A stretch of 64,000 bases of DNA. Origin: Verrucomicrobiales bacterium (lineage in GTDB: Bacteria > Verrucomicrobiota > Verrucomicrobiia > Limisphaerales > J093). The notes beneath the pieces are model-generated. The model ran no database searches, was not told where the DNA came from, and was given only the letters and a program-made list of their open reading frames with translations. The translations under genes were made by a program, and so were the position numbers. The stretch covers positions 1-64,000 of the forward strand of contig JABTUJ010000014.1 in the NCBI GenBank assembly GCA_015075445.1. Reading direction: 5' to 3'. Each line of letters begins with the position of its first letter. Within the stretch, counting starts at the first letter, position 1. Below are positions 1 to 9,484 of the stretch, piece after piece.

Positions 1-20
1 CCTGCAACGGCCGACCCGCG

Positions 21-2336
21 TCAAGGGGCCGAAACCAGGAACAGGGACCTCAAGTGCGGCAGTTGGAGGGTGACCCGGGTGAACTCGGTGTCGCCGTGCT
101 GGACGACGTTGCCCGCGACAGGCTCGACAGCGCCGGTATGGGGATCCCAGACCTCCAGCTCATGTCGGCCGCGCAGCGTGACGGTGGATCCTGTGAGGCC
201 GGGGGTGAGGTTCGCGAAATAGAACACATGGCGGTCCTTCCAGCGTTTGTGGATGTAGCGCAGTGTCCGGCCGGGCTCGAAGGTCACGTCATAGTCCTGT
301 CGGGCCGCGGCCAGGGCCCCGGCCAGGGCGGCCGCGGTCAGGGTGCGCAGCCGGACCGCGCAGCCGCCCCGGTCGTTGCGGCGGACGGTGTGCGCCGGCG
401 TCGGTTCAGCGGCAGTGTCCCCGGTCCCGAACAGGGCCTCGACGGCACGGGCCACCTCGGCGTCGTGGCCGAACTCGGCGGATTGGGAGGGCAACGTGCC
501 GGTGGCGATGACGCAGCCGCCCTGTTCGTAGAACGCCTGGATCTTCCGCAGGCTGCTCCAGTGAATCGTCTTGTGGCCGGGGAGGAGAAGTACCGCAAAG
601 CGCGCGGGATGCATGCGGTTCGGCAACACCAAACGGTTGCCTTCGATCACGCACCGTTGATCGAGCACCTCGGGATGGAGGTAGGTGAAGTCCCGACCCA
701 GCGCGACGGAGAGGAGTTCCGCCACGTCCACATAGTCCGCCTCCGGCACGGCGACGCCGCCCTGATAATGGCCAAGGGGACCGTCCAGGTGATGACTGCC
801 CTGGAGGGTGGCGATGGGATAAAGCAGGGCGAGGTCGGCCACGTGGGCGGCATCGTTCTGCAGCAGGACATTCAGGCGCGCGAGGAAGGTGTTGAACTCG
901 GGCAGCCGGTCGGCGTAGCGCGGGTCGCGCCAGGAAAGTTCGGGTTTGAACGTGACCTGGGTGTCGTCGTACCAGACCGCGTGGGGGATGAGGAGGTTGA
1001 TGCCTTTGGTGTACTGCTCCATGGCCACGGTGTAGATCTCCTCCCACGGCAGGTCGCCCATGGCCCCGTAGGTTTCGGACATGACCAGCGCCCGGTCGTA
1101 GTTGTAGGCCGCCGAGCTGACCACCTTGTAGAAACGTTCGGCCGGACGGTCGCCGCCGATTTTGTCGATCCCCGGGATGGCCAGGTGCTGGAAGCACTTC
1201 ATGAGGTCGCCCGAGACCGACACCGGGTTGATCACCTCCTCCTGGTCCTGATGGCCGGTGGCCGTGATGCGATGCGTGTCGCACCAGTCCTGGATGCGTT
1301 TGGTGAAGCCGGTCGCGTACAGCTCGGTGCGGAAGCCGAACAGGTAGTTCCGCGCCGCCGCCGTCTGGGGGCCGATGTCGTACCACAACGCCGGGTAGTA
1401 CGGCCGCGGATCGAAGCCGTGTCGCGCCATGAACTTCTGGTTGAACTGGCCGGTCCAGGTCCGGCCCTGAGCCCGGTACAGAGTGGGTTCATCGAAGAAG
1501 GTCGAGTCAAGGGTGGTTCCGAAATGCCGGGCGAAGCGTTCGTAGTAGGCCTGGTGCGTGATCTCGATGAAACGGTCCGCCGCTTCGGGATCCAGGTAAT
1601 CGCAGATGGGATCGCCATCGGTGACGCACACGAAGGCCATCAGCTTCCAGGCCCCCTCCGGCACCGCCCAATCGAGCCGTCCCTCCCGCACGGTGTCGGA
1701 TAGTTCGTGACGCACGAAGGTCGTGGGGTTCAGGGCCACCAGCGCCGCCAGCGAACCGGAAGGCAGGTGGGTCTGAAACCGGGCCGGCCCCACCACGTCC
1801 CACTCGTGTTTGTCCAGCCGCTTGATCGTCAGGTGAGGCCAGCGTTGGGCGAAGAGGCTGACGTCACTCGAGTTCTGGGATCCGGCCGAGCCGCTGGGAA
1901 ACCCGTACTCGTCGTACAAGGACAGCGTCAGGCCCAGGGTTTCGGCTTGTTCGAGGGCCGCGCCGTACACCGCGAAGTACTCGTCGCTCAGGTACGGCGG
2001 GGCAAACGCCCGTCCGAACGGCAGGATGCCAAAGCCACCGTACTTCGAACGGTCACGCGCCAACTGCATCTGGGTCCGGACCGTCCCGGCGTCGACCCGC
2101 GTGTGGTTCCAGAACCAGAGCGGCCGCGGCCAGTAATGTTGGGGAGGCGCGGCGAACGCACGTCGGGCTTGGTCCACGGCTGTGAACGCGGGCGTCGCCG
2201 AAGGCGGTTCACCGGCCCACAACCCGAGGCTCGCAGAGAGCGCGATGAAGCCGATGGTCAGGCGAAGCCACGGTCTCAGGACCCGTGTGGTGCAGGCGTC
2301 CCGCGTGCCCTTCCACCGGCCCTGCGGCGCATCCAT
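21..2336 (-). CDS. Secreted GH106-like alpha-L-rhamnosidase
   Basis: A 771-residue predicted secreted glycoside hydrolase of the GH106 type, the family that removes rhamnose from rhamnogalacturonan pectin. Residues 23-41 form a hydrophobic signal segment, followed by RPLWFWNHTRVD, the usual opening of these barrels. Family-like blocks are LYDEYGFPSG at 140-149, a PGIDKIGGD segment and SETYG with E421, and the barrel is followed by a beta-sandwich tail (FANLTPGLTGSTVTLRG). The catalytic residues were not verified. I place the start at the ATG at 2336: the frame stays open to 2588, but that part is translated from a repeat also found near two unrelated genes (45.7 and 54.0 kb). The stop codon is at 21-23, so the gene is complete. 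The substrate is inferred from the family and from the arabinosidases nearby. Confidence 0.75.
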   Translation of the reverse strand: MDAPQGRWKGTRDACTTRVLRPWLRLTIGFIALSASLGLWAGEPPSATPAFTAVDQARRAFAAPPQHYWPRPLWFWNHTRVDAGTVRTQMQLARDRSKYGGFGILPFGRAFAPPYLSDEYFAVYGAALEQAETLGLTLSLYDEYGFPSGSAGSQNSSDVSLFAQRWPHLTIKRLDKHEWDVVGPARFQTHLPSGSLAALVALNPTTFVRHELSDTVREGRLDWAVPEGAWKLMAFVCVTDGDPICDYLDPEAADRFIEITHQAYYERFARHFGTTLDSTFFDEPTLYRAQGRTWTGQFNQKFMARHGFDPRPYYPALWYDIGPQTAAARNYLFGFRTELYATGFTKRIQDWCDTHRITATGHQDQEEVINPVSVSGDLMKCFQHLAIPGIDKIGGDRPAERFYKVVSSAAYNYDRALVMSETYGAMGDLPWEEIYTVAMEQYTKGINLLIPHAVWYDDTQVTFKPELSWRDPRYADRLPEFNTFLARLNVLLQNDAAHVADLALLYPIATLQGSHHLDGPLGHYQGGVAVPEADYVDVAELLSVALGRDFTYLHPEVLDQRCVIEGNRLVLPNRMHPARFAVLLLPGHKTIHWSSLRKIQAFYEQGGCVIATGTLPSQSAEFGHDAEVARAVEALFGTGDTAAEPTPAHTVRRNDRGGCAVRLRTLTAAALAGALAAARQDYDVTFEPGRTLRYIHKRWKDRHVFYFANLTPGLTGSTVTLRGRHELEVWDPHTGAVEPVAGNVVQHGDTEFTRVTLQLPHLRSLFLVSAP

Positions 2337-2360
2337 GGTCAACGCGCCGATGCTGCGAGG

Positions 2361-2541
2361 CCATGAATCGCGGGAGTGCAGGCTGGAAGCCCCCACCACA
2401 GGTTTATGGAGCGCCTCCCCCAGTCCCATCCCCGATGTTCGTAATCGGCGGAGAACCCAAGACGAAGAGTCCCTCCACCGAGTACGAACATCGATGGGGA
2501 AGCGACGTGGTGCTCTTGGATCTGCTCCGGGACCATGAACC
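2361..2541. repeat. Composite palindromic repeat, copy a
   Basis: An ~181 bp element bounded by CCATGAA(T/C)C at one end and GACCATGAAC at the other. It contains, in order, a GTGCAGGCTGGAAGC module and a core inverted repeat (GATGTTCGTAATCGGCGG ... TACGAACATCG, about 2427-2500). Nearly the same sequence lies at 53928-54110, and a shorter version at 45665-45780. It sits immediately upstream of the GH106-like gene and keeps an open frame into it. The remaining bases up to 2813 hold no gene I can support; 2576-2605 carries a CATTCCGGTTCATGG stretch repeated near 29686. Confidence 0.85.
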
Positions 2542-2813
2542 GACCTGGATGGAGGCCGCTTCTGCAATGCCCATTCTTCCTGCTGCATTCCGGTTCATGG
2601 AGAGGCTGATGTGAGGATCGGGAACCCAGGGGTGTGGTCATAGCGTGGCTGGTGATGGACGGCTTCAGATCCGACCTCGCGCGCGGCGGCAGATGCGAGG
2701 CCGTGCCGGCAGCGTCGGTGTCGGGGCGGAGCATGCCCTGCCGACCGCCGTGGCGGAAGTCCCGATTTGCGAATGTTAAATGTTAAGATGCGACCCCAAA
2801 CAACGAAGACGCG

Positions 2814-5213
2814 TCACCGGTGCCAGGTCGGCGCGAGGAAGTCGACCGCTTCGGCGAAGGTGGCTTTGCGGCGGAAATCGGCGGGCTGGTAGGCGGGGTT
2901 GTTCGGGTCGGCGTTCACCCAATGCGCGTGGTGCCGGCCGAAGTAGGTGCCGTAGAACTGGTAGTTGCTGTCGATCCAACGGGCGAGGACCATGATCTCC
3001 ATCTCCGTCAGGAGGGTCGAGTGATCGTCCTGGGCGTTCTTCGGATGGTCGCGGACGGTGAGCAACTCGAGCAACGTGCTCGTTGGGGAACCCAGGTTCC
3101 GGGGAGGTAGATAGGCCCCGTTGTAGTTGCCGCGGTCGCCGTGGAGGAACGAAGTGAACTCCGGGATGATGGGACCCGCCAGTTCCTTGCGCGCGAGTTC
3201 CTCGTAGGACGTGCTGTAATAGAGCGTCGTCTCGCCGGTCAACCGGAGTCCGCCGGCGGGCTTCTCGGCGCCGTGACAGGAAACACACTTGGCATCCAGG
3301 ATGGGTTGAATGTCCGTGGGATAGTGGATGACCTGGCCCGGGAGCCCGTCGCCGCCGTTTTCGACCCGGTCGCAGGGCTGGGCCTGCGGTAGGCTGGGCG
3401 AACGCCGCAGCGCCATCAGCGAAGGGGTTGTGTCCGGTGGGGGAGTCCGGTGGGATGAACCATGGCAACCGGTGCAGGAACGCATCTCCCCGGGCGCGTA
3501 GTTCACGTAGGTTCGTTCGCGCTGGACTTCGCGGAAGTTCTCGTCGAGGGCCTGGTAGAAGATGCTGCGGTTAGCCGGCACGACGAAGTGGGCGGAGCCA
3601 TCGGCCTCCACGGGCACGACCCCCCACTGGACCCGTGGCCAGAGTGCTGCCTTCCATCCCGAACTGCTCAAGGAAGGGTCCCAACGCCGGCCGGTGGACC
3701 AATAGCGCGGCAGGGCTTCGTTGATGCGGATCCATTTGACCGTGCCGGGGGCGATGCCCTCCATCCCCTGGTGTACGTCGGCCACGACACAGACCGCCTC
3801 GCCGCGGGCGGCATAGTGGGGATCCCGGCTGGATTCGATCGCGGGGGGAACGGGCCGCGCCACGACGGGCAACGGATGCCAGCAGGAGAGGAGCGGATCG
3901 GCGTACACCGGACGGTGGCGTCCGTCGGTGTCGAGGAGGTACAGCGCGTACGCGTTGGCTACTTGTTGATAGTGGTCCGCGGCGTTCACCTTGTAAGAGA
4001 CGAGGAACTGGCGGTCACTGACCGGGTACGGATGCGTGTAGAGATGTCCTTGCCGGCCGGACGAGTCATGCACGTAGCCACCTTCTGGCCTGCGGAAGTG
4101 CCACCCGGGTTCGGTCCGCCGTTGGATGAACACGTGGGGCGTGAGGTTGACCACCGGATAGCGCGGGTCGCCTTGAACGTAGTCCGGTTGGTCGGGATCC
4201 GGACCGCGCACCCGCACCCCCATGCCGTAGTCCACGAGCAGGATCGTGCCCACACAGCCGCCCTGCGGGAAGTGACAGGTCCCGACACAGACGAGTCGAG
4301 TCACGCCGCCCGGCAGAGGCTGGGGGTACATGTAAACGGTGGTTGTGTCCTCCGCGAGCCCGAACAGTTCCTGGGGTCGGGTGCCGTCCGGGTTCATGGC
4401 CCAGATCGTCTTGCCCACGCGCGCCCCCTTGTCGATGTATTCCCAGCGGTGGTAGAGGACCCGGCCGTCGTCGAGGATGACGGGACAGAACTCGCTCACG
4501 GGGCTGCGGGTCAACGGCTCGACCCGGGAGCCGTCCGGCTTCATCCGGTGGAGGCCGGGCGCCACCAGGTGGGAGGAGCCGCCGCACAGGACCGTGTGCT
4601 CATTGCGCGTGGACGAGAAGATGATGTCGCCGTCCGGCAGGTAGCAGGGATGGATGTCGTCCGTGTGCCAGCCCGATCTCCAGCGCGCCGCCTTCTCGGC
4701 TTCGTCGGCGGGTGGAAGCGACACCTGCCGGAGCTCCGCGCCATCGAGGCCCACCTCCCAGATCCGAAAACCGGCGCCGGGATGCTCGCGGAAGTCGAAC
4801 AGGACCTTCCGAGCATCGAAGGAGAGGCTGATCTTCCCGATCAGGCCCTGGCCGCCGGGGAGTGCGGCCGCGGTCACCACCGGACGGGCGGACTGCGTGC
4901 GGAGGTTGTAGAGGTAGATGCCATTCTCGGGCACGAAACGGTCGGGACTCGTGCCGTTGTCGATGTCCGTGTAGTAGTGGTCGGACGAGTAAGGCTTGCG
5001 TTTGACGAACAGGATCTCGTCGAAACCCAGCTCCTCGGCGGTCACCGCCGGGAGGGACGGGGCGGGAGCAGGTCCTGCCTCGGCTCCGGCACCCGCGGGC
5101 GGGGCAACCGGGGCCTGGGCCAGGGCGGGCATTCCGCCCACGAGGGCAATTCCCCACAACCCGCTCCACGCCAGGGCGCACGCCCGGCGAAAGGTGATTC
5201 CAGCTCGGCGCAT
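2814..5213 (-). CDS. Hydrazine-synthase-alpha-like beta-propeller protein with two c-type haem sites
   Basis: A 799-residue exported protein with a signal peptide at about 1-34 (ACALAWSGLWGIALVGGMPALAQA). The bulk is a TolB-like propeller with repeats such as IWEVGLDGAEL, LHRMKPDGSRV and IWAMNPDGTRP. It resembles the hydrazine synthase alpha-subunit middle domain, which is widespread in PVC bacteria that do not make hydrazine. Two CxxCH motifs, CTGCH from C580 and CVSCH from C643, indicate covalent haem c. A periplasmic redox or sugar-oxidation role is plausible, but no partner subunits are encoded next to it. Anammox chemistry is not implied. The ATG at 5213 was chosen because the upstream extension to 5642 is translated repeat sequence. 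Confidence 0.75.
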   Translation of the reverse strand: MRRAGITFRRACALAWSGLWGIALVGGMPALAQAPVAPPAGAGAEAGPAPAPSLPAVTAEELGFDEILFVKRKPYSSDHYYTDIDNGTSPDRFVPENGIYLYNLRTQSARPVVTAAALPGGQGLIGKISLSFDARKVLFDFREHPGAGFRIWEVGLDGAELRQVSLPPADEAEKAARWRSGWHTDDIHPCYLPDGDIIFSSTRNEHTVLCGGSSHLVAPGLHRMKPDGSRVEPLTRSPVSEFCPVILDDGRVLYHRWEYIDKGARVGKTIWAMNPDGTRPQELFGLAEDTTTVYMYPQPLPGGVTRLVCVGTCHFPQGGCVGTILLVDYGMGVRVRGPDPDQPDYVQGDPRYPVVNLTPHVFIQRRTEPGWHFRRPEGGYVHDSSGRQGHLYTHPYPVSDRQFLVSYKVNAADHYQQVANAYALYLLDTDGRHRPVYADPLLSCWHPLPVVARPVPPAIESSRDPHYAARGEAVCVVADVHQGMEGIAPGTVKWIRINEALPRYWSTGRRWDPSLSSSGWKAALWPRVQWGVVPVEADGSAHFVVPANRSIFYQALDENFREVQRERTYVNYAPGEMRSCTGCHGSSHRTPPPDTTPSLMALRRSPSLPQAQPCDRVENGGDGLPGQVIHYPTDIQPILDAKCVSCHGAEKPAGGLRLTGETTLYYSTSYEELARKELAGPIIPEFTSFLHGDRGNYNGAYLPPRNLGSPTSTLLELLTVRDHPKNAQDDHSTLLTEMEIMVLARWIDSNYQFYGTYFGRHHAHWVNADPNNPAYQPADFRRKATFAEAVDFLAPTWHR

Positions 5214-5279
5214 GGGGCGGAGGGTGTCAGAACGTGGATTAGCGGGCAACCGCGATCTGCTTCCGTGCACGAGGCCGAG

Positions 5280-5712
5280 TTGTGATTCACCACGGGGACA
5301 AAAGGGACACGGAGGGGGGAGGCACCACAGAGGCGCGAGAGACACAGAGGGGAGGGGGAGGACGGGTAGATCGGCGGCGAGGGGAAGAGCGGAGGACAGT
5401 TCCGTTCCTCTGTGTCCCTCGTGTCTCGGTGGTGCATAGGTGGCTTCCGGTCGGGGGTGGCGGGGATGTTCCGGGGGGGGGGGGAACCACAGAGGCGCGA
5501 GCCTGAGGGGAGAGGGAGATGGGCGAGGCGGCGAGGGGAAGAGCGGAGGACGGTTCCGTTCCTCCGTGTCCCTCGTGTCCTGTGGCATGGGTGGCTTCCC
5601 GGTCGGGGCGGCGGGGGATGTTGGAACCGGCGCGAGAGACACAGAGGGGAGGGAGGGGAGGGCGTGCCGTTGCTCTGTGTCCCTCGTGCCTCTGTGGTGC
5701 CTTAGTTACCAA
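5280..5712. repeat. Three inverted-repeat units of the CACAGAG / CTCTGTGTCCCTCGTG family
   Basis: The gap between two divergent genes is filled by three hairpin-like units. Left arms with ACCACAGAGGCGCGAG lie near 5319, 5486 and 5625. Right arms with CTCTGTGTCCCTCGTG, or close variants, lie near 5408, 5561 and 5673. The loops contain GGCGAGGGGAAGAGCGGAGGA in two of the units. A run of ten Gs occurs at 5477-5486. I see no gene here; the open frames through it are low-complexity translations. Confidence 0.8.
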
Positions 5713-5772
5713 GGCGGCGATCGCCACTGTGCACTTCCCCTCCCGGCGCTCGTCCGGGTACGTTCCGAGCCC

Positions 5773-8214
5773 ATGCAGACCATGGACTGGAGACATCGCC
5801 AGGTTGGCCAGAGCTTGTGTGCGGGCGATCCTGTCGCGGCCAGTAGCCCGAACCTGCGGGGCCGTCGACTCAGCCCACCCACGACGCCTCCTCACGTCGG
5901 CGCCTACAGCAGGGATGGCGTTTCCGGGCGAGGGGGCCTCCGATTCACGGGCCGGGCGGCGGGCGTTTTCGCGTTCGTTTGGGGAGCGGTCCTGCTGGTG
6001 CAGGCGGTCGCGCCGATCACTGTGATCGACCCGCCGGAGCAGGGGTTCTTCAGCAAGCGTCTCGAGTACGACGGCATCCCGATCAAGGCCCACGCCGACG
6101 TCGCGGATGAAGCGTTGTGGGCCGCTCAAGCACGGCTGTCCGGGATGCTCACCAATCTCCCCAGTGTGCGTGCCCGCCTGCGGACGGCGGGAGCGGCGTT
6201 GCACATCATCGGGCGGAACCAGGTCACGACCGACCTGCCCGAGTGGCGGCACGACAAAGGCAAGGCACTGGCCGAGTACAACGGCCTCACGCGCGACGAA
6301 CGCACCCGCGGCATGGGCGGCCTCCTGACGTCCTGCGGAGAGGAGAACCTCCTGCGGCTCGAAAACGACCGCTATCGGGGCCGCGACATCTGTGTCCATG
6401 AGTTCGCCCACAACATCCTCGATCACGGCGTCACGCCCGAGGTCCGCCGGCGGGTGCGCGAGCAACATCGCCGTTCCCTCGAGCGCGGGCTGTGGGTGGG
6501 CGCCTACGCCGGCTCGAACTTCCACGAGTTCTTCGCCGAGCTGGCCATGTGGTATTTCGGCACGCACGGCGACCGGCGCATGGAAGGCGCGAAACCGGCC
6601 GATGGACCTGACGGGCTCAAGGCGTACGACCCGGAAGCCTTCGCCCTGCTTGACGACTTCTTCAGCGGACGCCTCGAGCCCGCTGCGCCTGAAGCGGTCG
6701 TGGGTCCGGGGAGCCTGGCGATCGCGCGCGTCATCCCGGAGGCTGCGCGGCCGCTCCCGTTGAGCGCGGTGCGCTTGACTGGCGGGCCGCTGAAGAACGC
6801 CCAGGACCTGAACGCGCGCATCCTCCTCGCCCTGGAACCCGACCGCATGCTGGCGGGCTACCGGCTGCGGGCCGGCCTCACTCCCAAGGCGGAAGGCTAC
6901 GGCGGCTGGGATGCGGTCCAGGGCAAACAGCTCACCGGCCACCTCGCGGGCCATTACCTGTCCGGTGTCAGTCTCATGTACGCCGCCACCGGCGATCCCC
7001 GGTTTCGCGAACGCGTTGACTACCTCGTGCGCGAGCTCAAGGAGGTTCAGGAACGCCGGGGCAACGGCTATCTTGGTGCCCTCACGGACAACCAGGGCAC
7101 CGACGCCGCGCAGCTCTTCGAACAAGTGGCGGGAGGTGACATCCGCTCCGGCGGATTCGATCTGAACGGCATGTGGTCGCCGTGGTACACGCTGCACAAG
7201 ACCTACGCCGGGTTACGTGACGCCTGGCGATACACGGGGAACGCCACGGCGCTCGAGCTCGAACGCAAGTTCGCCGCCTGGGCGGAGAGCGTCGTCGGGC
7301 GCATGACTGATGCCCAGGTCCAGCGCATGCTGAACACTGAGTTTGGCGGCATGAACGAAATCTTCGCCGACCTCTACGCCGACACCGACGACCCCCGCTG
7401 GCTGCAGCTTTCCTATCGCTTCGAGCATCACGCGTTCACCGAGCCGCTCAAGCGCCACCAGGACAACCTCGCCGGCAAGCACGGCAACACCCAGGTCCCG
7501 AAACTGATCGGGTCGCTCGCCCGTTTCAGCTACGTCGGCGACCCCGGTGACGGCTATGCTGCCAGCTTTTTCTGGGATCGGGTCGTGCAACACCACAGCT
7601 ACGCCACGGGCGGGCATGGCAAGGACGAGTACTTCGGCGAGCCGGACCAGCTCACCGAACGCGTGGATGGCCGGGTCGCAGAGACCTGCAACGTGTACAA
7701 CATGCTCAAGCTCACCCGGCAGATGTTCGCCCTCCGTCCCGACGCGCATTACGCGGACTTCCACGAACGCGCCCTTTTCAACCACATCCTCGCCTCGCAG
7801 GATCCGCAGGAAGGCTGGGCCTGCTACATGGTTCCCGTCGGGCGCGGCGTGCAGCGCGAATACGAACGCAACATGCTGGACGGCGGCTTCACCTGCTGCA
7901 CGGGGTCGAGCCTGGAAAGCCACGCCCTGCACGGTCACGGCCTCTACTACGCGTCCGACGACACGTTCTGGGTCAACCTCTATGCGCCCTCGACGGCCAC
8001 CTGGGCTGCGGCCGGCGTGCAGGTGACGACGGAGACCGACTTTCCCGAGGGCGAATCGGTCCGCCTCCAGCTCAAGCTGTCCGCTCCGAAGCGCTTCACG
8101 CTGGCCTTGCGACGGCCGTTCTGGACGGACACCGGCTTTGCCGTGAGCGTCAACGGTGTGCCGGTCCCGACGGCGGAACTCACGGTTCCGGAAGCCGGGA
8201 GCGGTCGACCATGA
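5773..8214 (+). CDS. GH127 beta-L-arabinofuranosidase with N-terminal HExxH domain (reads to premature stop)
   Basis: The start is taken at ATG 5773. A hydrophobic segment (FAFVWGAVLLVQAVA) follows about 50 residues that include translated repeat sequence at 5880-5912. The region around 90-270 resembles a zinc metallopeptidase: HEFAH at 209-213, then FHEFFAELAMWYFG. From about 320 the protein is a GH127 (DUF1680) barrel. AETCN (E637, C639) and TCCTG (C708, C709) match the Glu/Cys zinc-thiolate site of HypBA1-type enzymes, which cleave beta-L-arabinofuranosides. The frame ends at TGA 8212-8214, although homologous sequence resumes in the same frame at about 8242 and then shifts near 8277. This is either a true lesion or an assembly error. 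Confidence 0.8.
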   Translation: MQTMDWRHRQVGQSLCAGDPVAASSPNLRGRRLSPPTTPPHVGAYSRDGVSGRGGLRFTGRAAGVFAFVWGAVLLVQAVAPITVIDPPEQGFFSKRLEYDGIPIKAHADVADEALWAAQARLSGMLTNLPSVRARLRTAGAALHIIGRNQVTTDLPEWRHDKGKALAEYNGLTRDERTRGMGGLLTSCGEENLLRLENDRYRGRDICVHEFAHNILDHGVTPEVRRRVREQHRRSLERGLWVGAYAGSNFHEFFAELAMWYFGTHGDRRMEGAKPADGPDGLKAYDPEAFALLDDFFSGRLEPAAPEAVVGPGSLAIARVIPEAARPLPLSAVRLTGGPLKNAQDLNARILLALEPDRMLAGYRLRAGLTPKAEGYGGWDAVQGKQLTGHLAGHYLSGVSLMYAATGDPRFRERVDYLVRELKEVQERRGNGYLGALTDNQGTDAAQLFEQVAGGDIRSGGFDLNGMWSPWYTLHKTYAGLRDAWRYTGNATALELERKFAAWAESVVGRMTDAQVQRMLNTEFGGMNEIFADLYADTDDPRWLQLSYRFEHHAFTEPLKRHQDNLAGKHGNTQVPKLIGSLARFSYVGDPGDGYAASFFWDRVVQHHSYATGGHGKDEYFGEPDQLTERVDGRVAETCNVYNMLKLTRQMFALRPDAHYADFHERALFNHILASQDPQEGWACYMVPVGRGVQREYERNMLDGGFTCCTGSSLESHALHGHGLYYASDDTFWVNLYAPSTATWAAAGVQVTTETDFPEGESVRLQLKLSAPKRFTLALRRPFWTDTGFAVSVNGVPVPTAELTVPEAGSGRP

Positions 8215-8294
8215 TGCGCGGCGGCGGAGCCGATGGTCAGTTGGTTCGTGCGCCTGGAACGTAGCTGGGAGAGCGGGACATCGTTTCGGTCACA

Positions 8295-9089
8295 GTGCCG
8301 AAGCGGCTGCGACTCGAACCGTTGCCGGACAACCCGCGGCGCGGCGCGTTGCTCTGGGGACCGCTGGTGCTCGCGGGGGACCTGGGTTCGGAGGAGGCGC
8401 CCCGACGCGCCAGGAGCCGGACGGCGACGTTCGAGTCGGTCCCGGTCTTTGTGGCCGCCGAGCGGCCGGTGTCGGAATGGCTTGAGTCCGTTCCCGACCA
8501 GCCGGGGCGGTTTCGGACGGTGGGCGTGGGGCGGGATCGCGAGGTCGAGTTCGAGCCGTTCTATCGGCTCCATCGTCGGACCTATGCTGTGTATTGGGAC
8601 CTCTTCACGCCATCCGAGTGGGAGCAGCGCGCCGTGGAGATCGCCGCGGCGCGTGAGCGCCAGGAGAAGCTCGAGGCGGCCACGGTCGGTTTCGTGCAAC
8701 CCGGCGAGATGCAGGCGGAGCGCGACGCCAACATGCAGGGCGAAGAGACTTCGCCGGACCGTGTCATGGGGCGGCCCGGTCGGCGGGCGCGGCAGTGGTT
8801 TTCGTTCGACGTGCCGGTGGACCCGGCGCATCCGATGGGGCTCGTGGTCACGTACAACCTGGACGAGTGGCGGGAACGGACCTTCGACATCCTGGTGGAC
8901 GGCACCCGGGTGGGTCAGCAGCGGATCGAACGTCGCGGCCCGATGCGGTTCTTTGACGTCGAGTATCCGGTCCCGGCGGAGCTGGTCCGGGACAAGCAGC
9001 GGGTGACCGTCCGGTTTCAAGCCACCGAGGGCAATGAGGTCGGCGCAGTGTTTGGACTCCGGATGATCCGGGCGGACGCCGAGCGGTGA
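8295..9089 (+). pseudogene. C-terminal part of the GH127 protein, separated by stop and frameshift
   Basis: This frame supplies the missing end of the GH127 protein: KRLRLEPLPDNPRRGALLWGPLVLAGDLG is the standard family block after the catalytic barrel. It is followed by a beta-sandwich tail (FSFDVPVDPAHPMGLVVTYNL, VDGTRVGQQRI). Between the two frames, 8242-8277 still encodes the expected WFVRLERSWESG in the frame of the first part, and DIVSVTVP resumes one base off, so a G appears to be missing near 8275. The GTG at 8295 is probably not used as a start. If the TGA at 8212 and the -1 shift are sequencing errors, 5773-9089 is one gene. Confidence 0.75.
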
Positions 9090-9106
9090 GCGCGGCGGGA
9101 AGCGCA

Positions 9107-9352
9107 AAGCGCAAAGCGCGAAGTTCAAAGCGCAAAGTTCAAAGCTCAAGGGAAGTTCCAGGATGCCGGGGGGCAGAATGCCCTCGCCCCAAGCGGGGGT
9201 GAACTGCAGGCGCTAGGAATGCGGCGGCTGGCGGGTGGTGTCGTGGTCGAGGAGCGTTTGGAGTGCGGCGACTTCCAGCGGCGCTGTTCGTTCCCTCCGC
9301 CCTCTCCCGTTACGCAAAGCGGCGGTCAACCGCACGCACTCCAGACGCTGCG
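9107..9352. repeat. Dispersed repeats: AAAGTTCAAAGCTC tract and CACGCACTCCAGACGCT arm
   Basis: At 9107-9162 short direct repeats (GCGCAAA, AAGTTCAAAG) end in GCTCAAGGGAAGTTCCAGGA. The same string occurs at 59458 and 59897, about 50 kb away, beside the duplicated kinase tail. At 9313-9352 CGCAAAGCGGCGGTCAACCG followed by CACGCACTCCAGACGCT matches an arm of the inverted repeat at 58529-58630. The gap 9090-9484 contains no gene I can support. Confidence 0.75.
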
Positions 9353-9394
9353 CGGCTCCCATGCGGTGGACGAGTGCGGAGCGTATTAAGGAGA

Positions 9395-9418
9395 GAGGCC
9401 GGGCTTTAGCCCGGCCTC
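9395..9418. terminator. Strong hairpin downstream of the 1178-residue surface protein gene
   Basis: Perfect 11 bp stem GAGGCCGGGCT / AGCCCGGCCTC with a two-base loop, about 70 bases beyond the stop codon of the minus-strand gene ending at 9485. A second stem lies at 9439-9464 (GTGCCGGACC / GGGTCCGACAC). Neither is followed by a T-run on the minus strand, so these may be intergenic palindromes or transcript-stabilising hairpins rather than intrinsic terminators. Confidence 0.4.
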
Positions 9419-9484
9419 GCGCGGACGGATCTGGCGGCGTGCCGGACCTTGCAGGGTCCGACACGACGCGGGGTTGGTGGGGGT

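Noticed and set aside
54..1703. 549-codon plus-strand frame opposite the GH106-like gene
   Set aside because: Antisense shadow; the minus-strand frame has the conserved hydrolase motifs.
2814..5213. Evidence for anammox metabolism from the HZS-alpha-like protein
   Set aside because: The middle-domain family is widespread outside anammox bacteria, and no beta/gamma subunits or hydrazine dehydrogenase are present.
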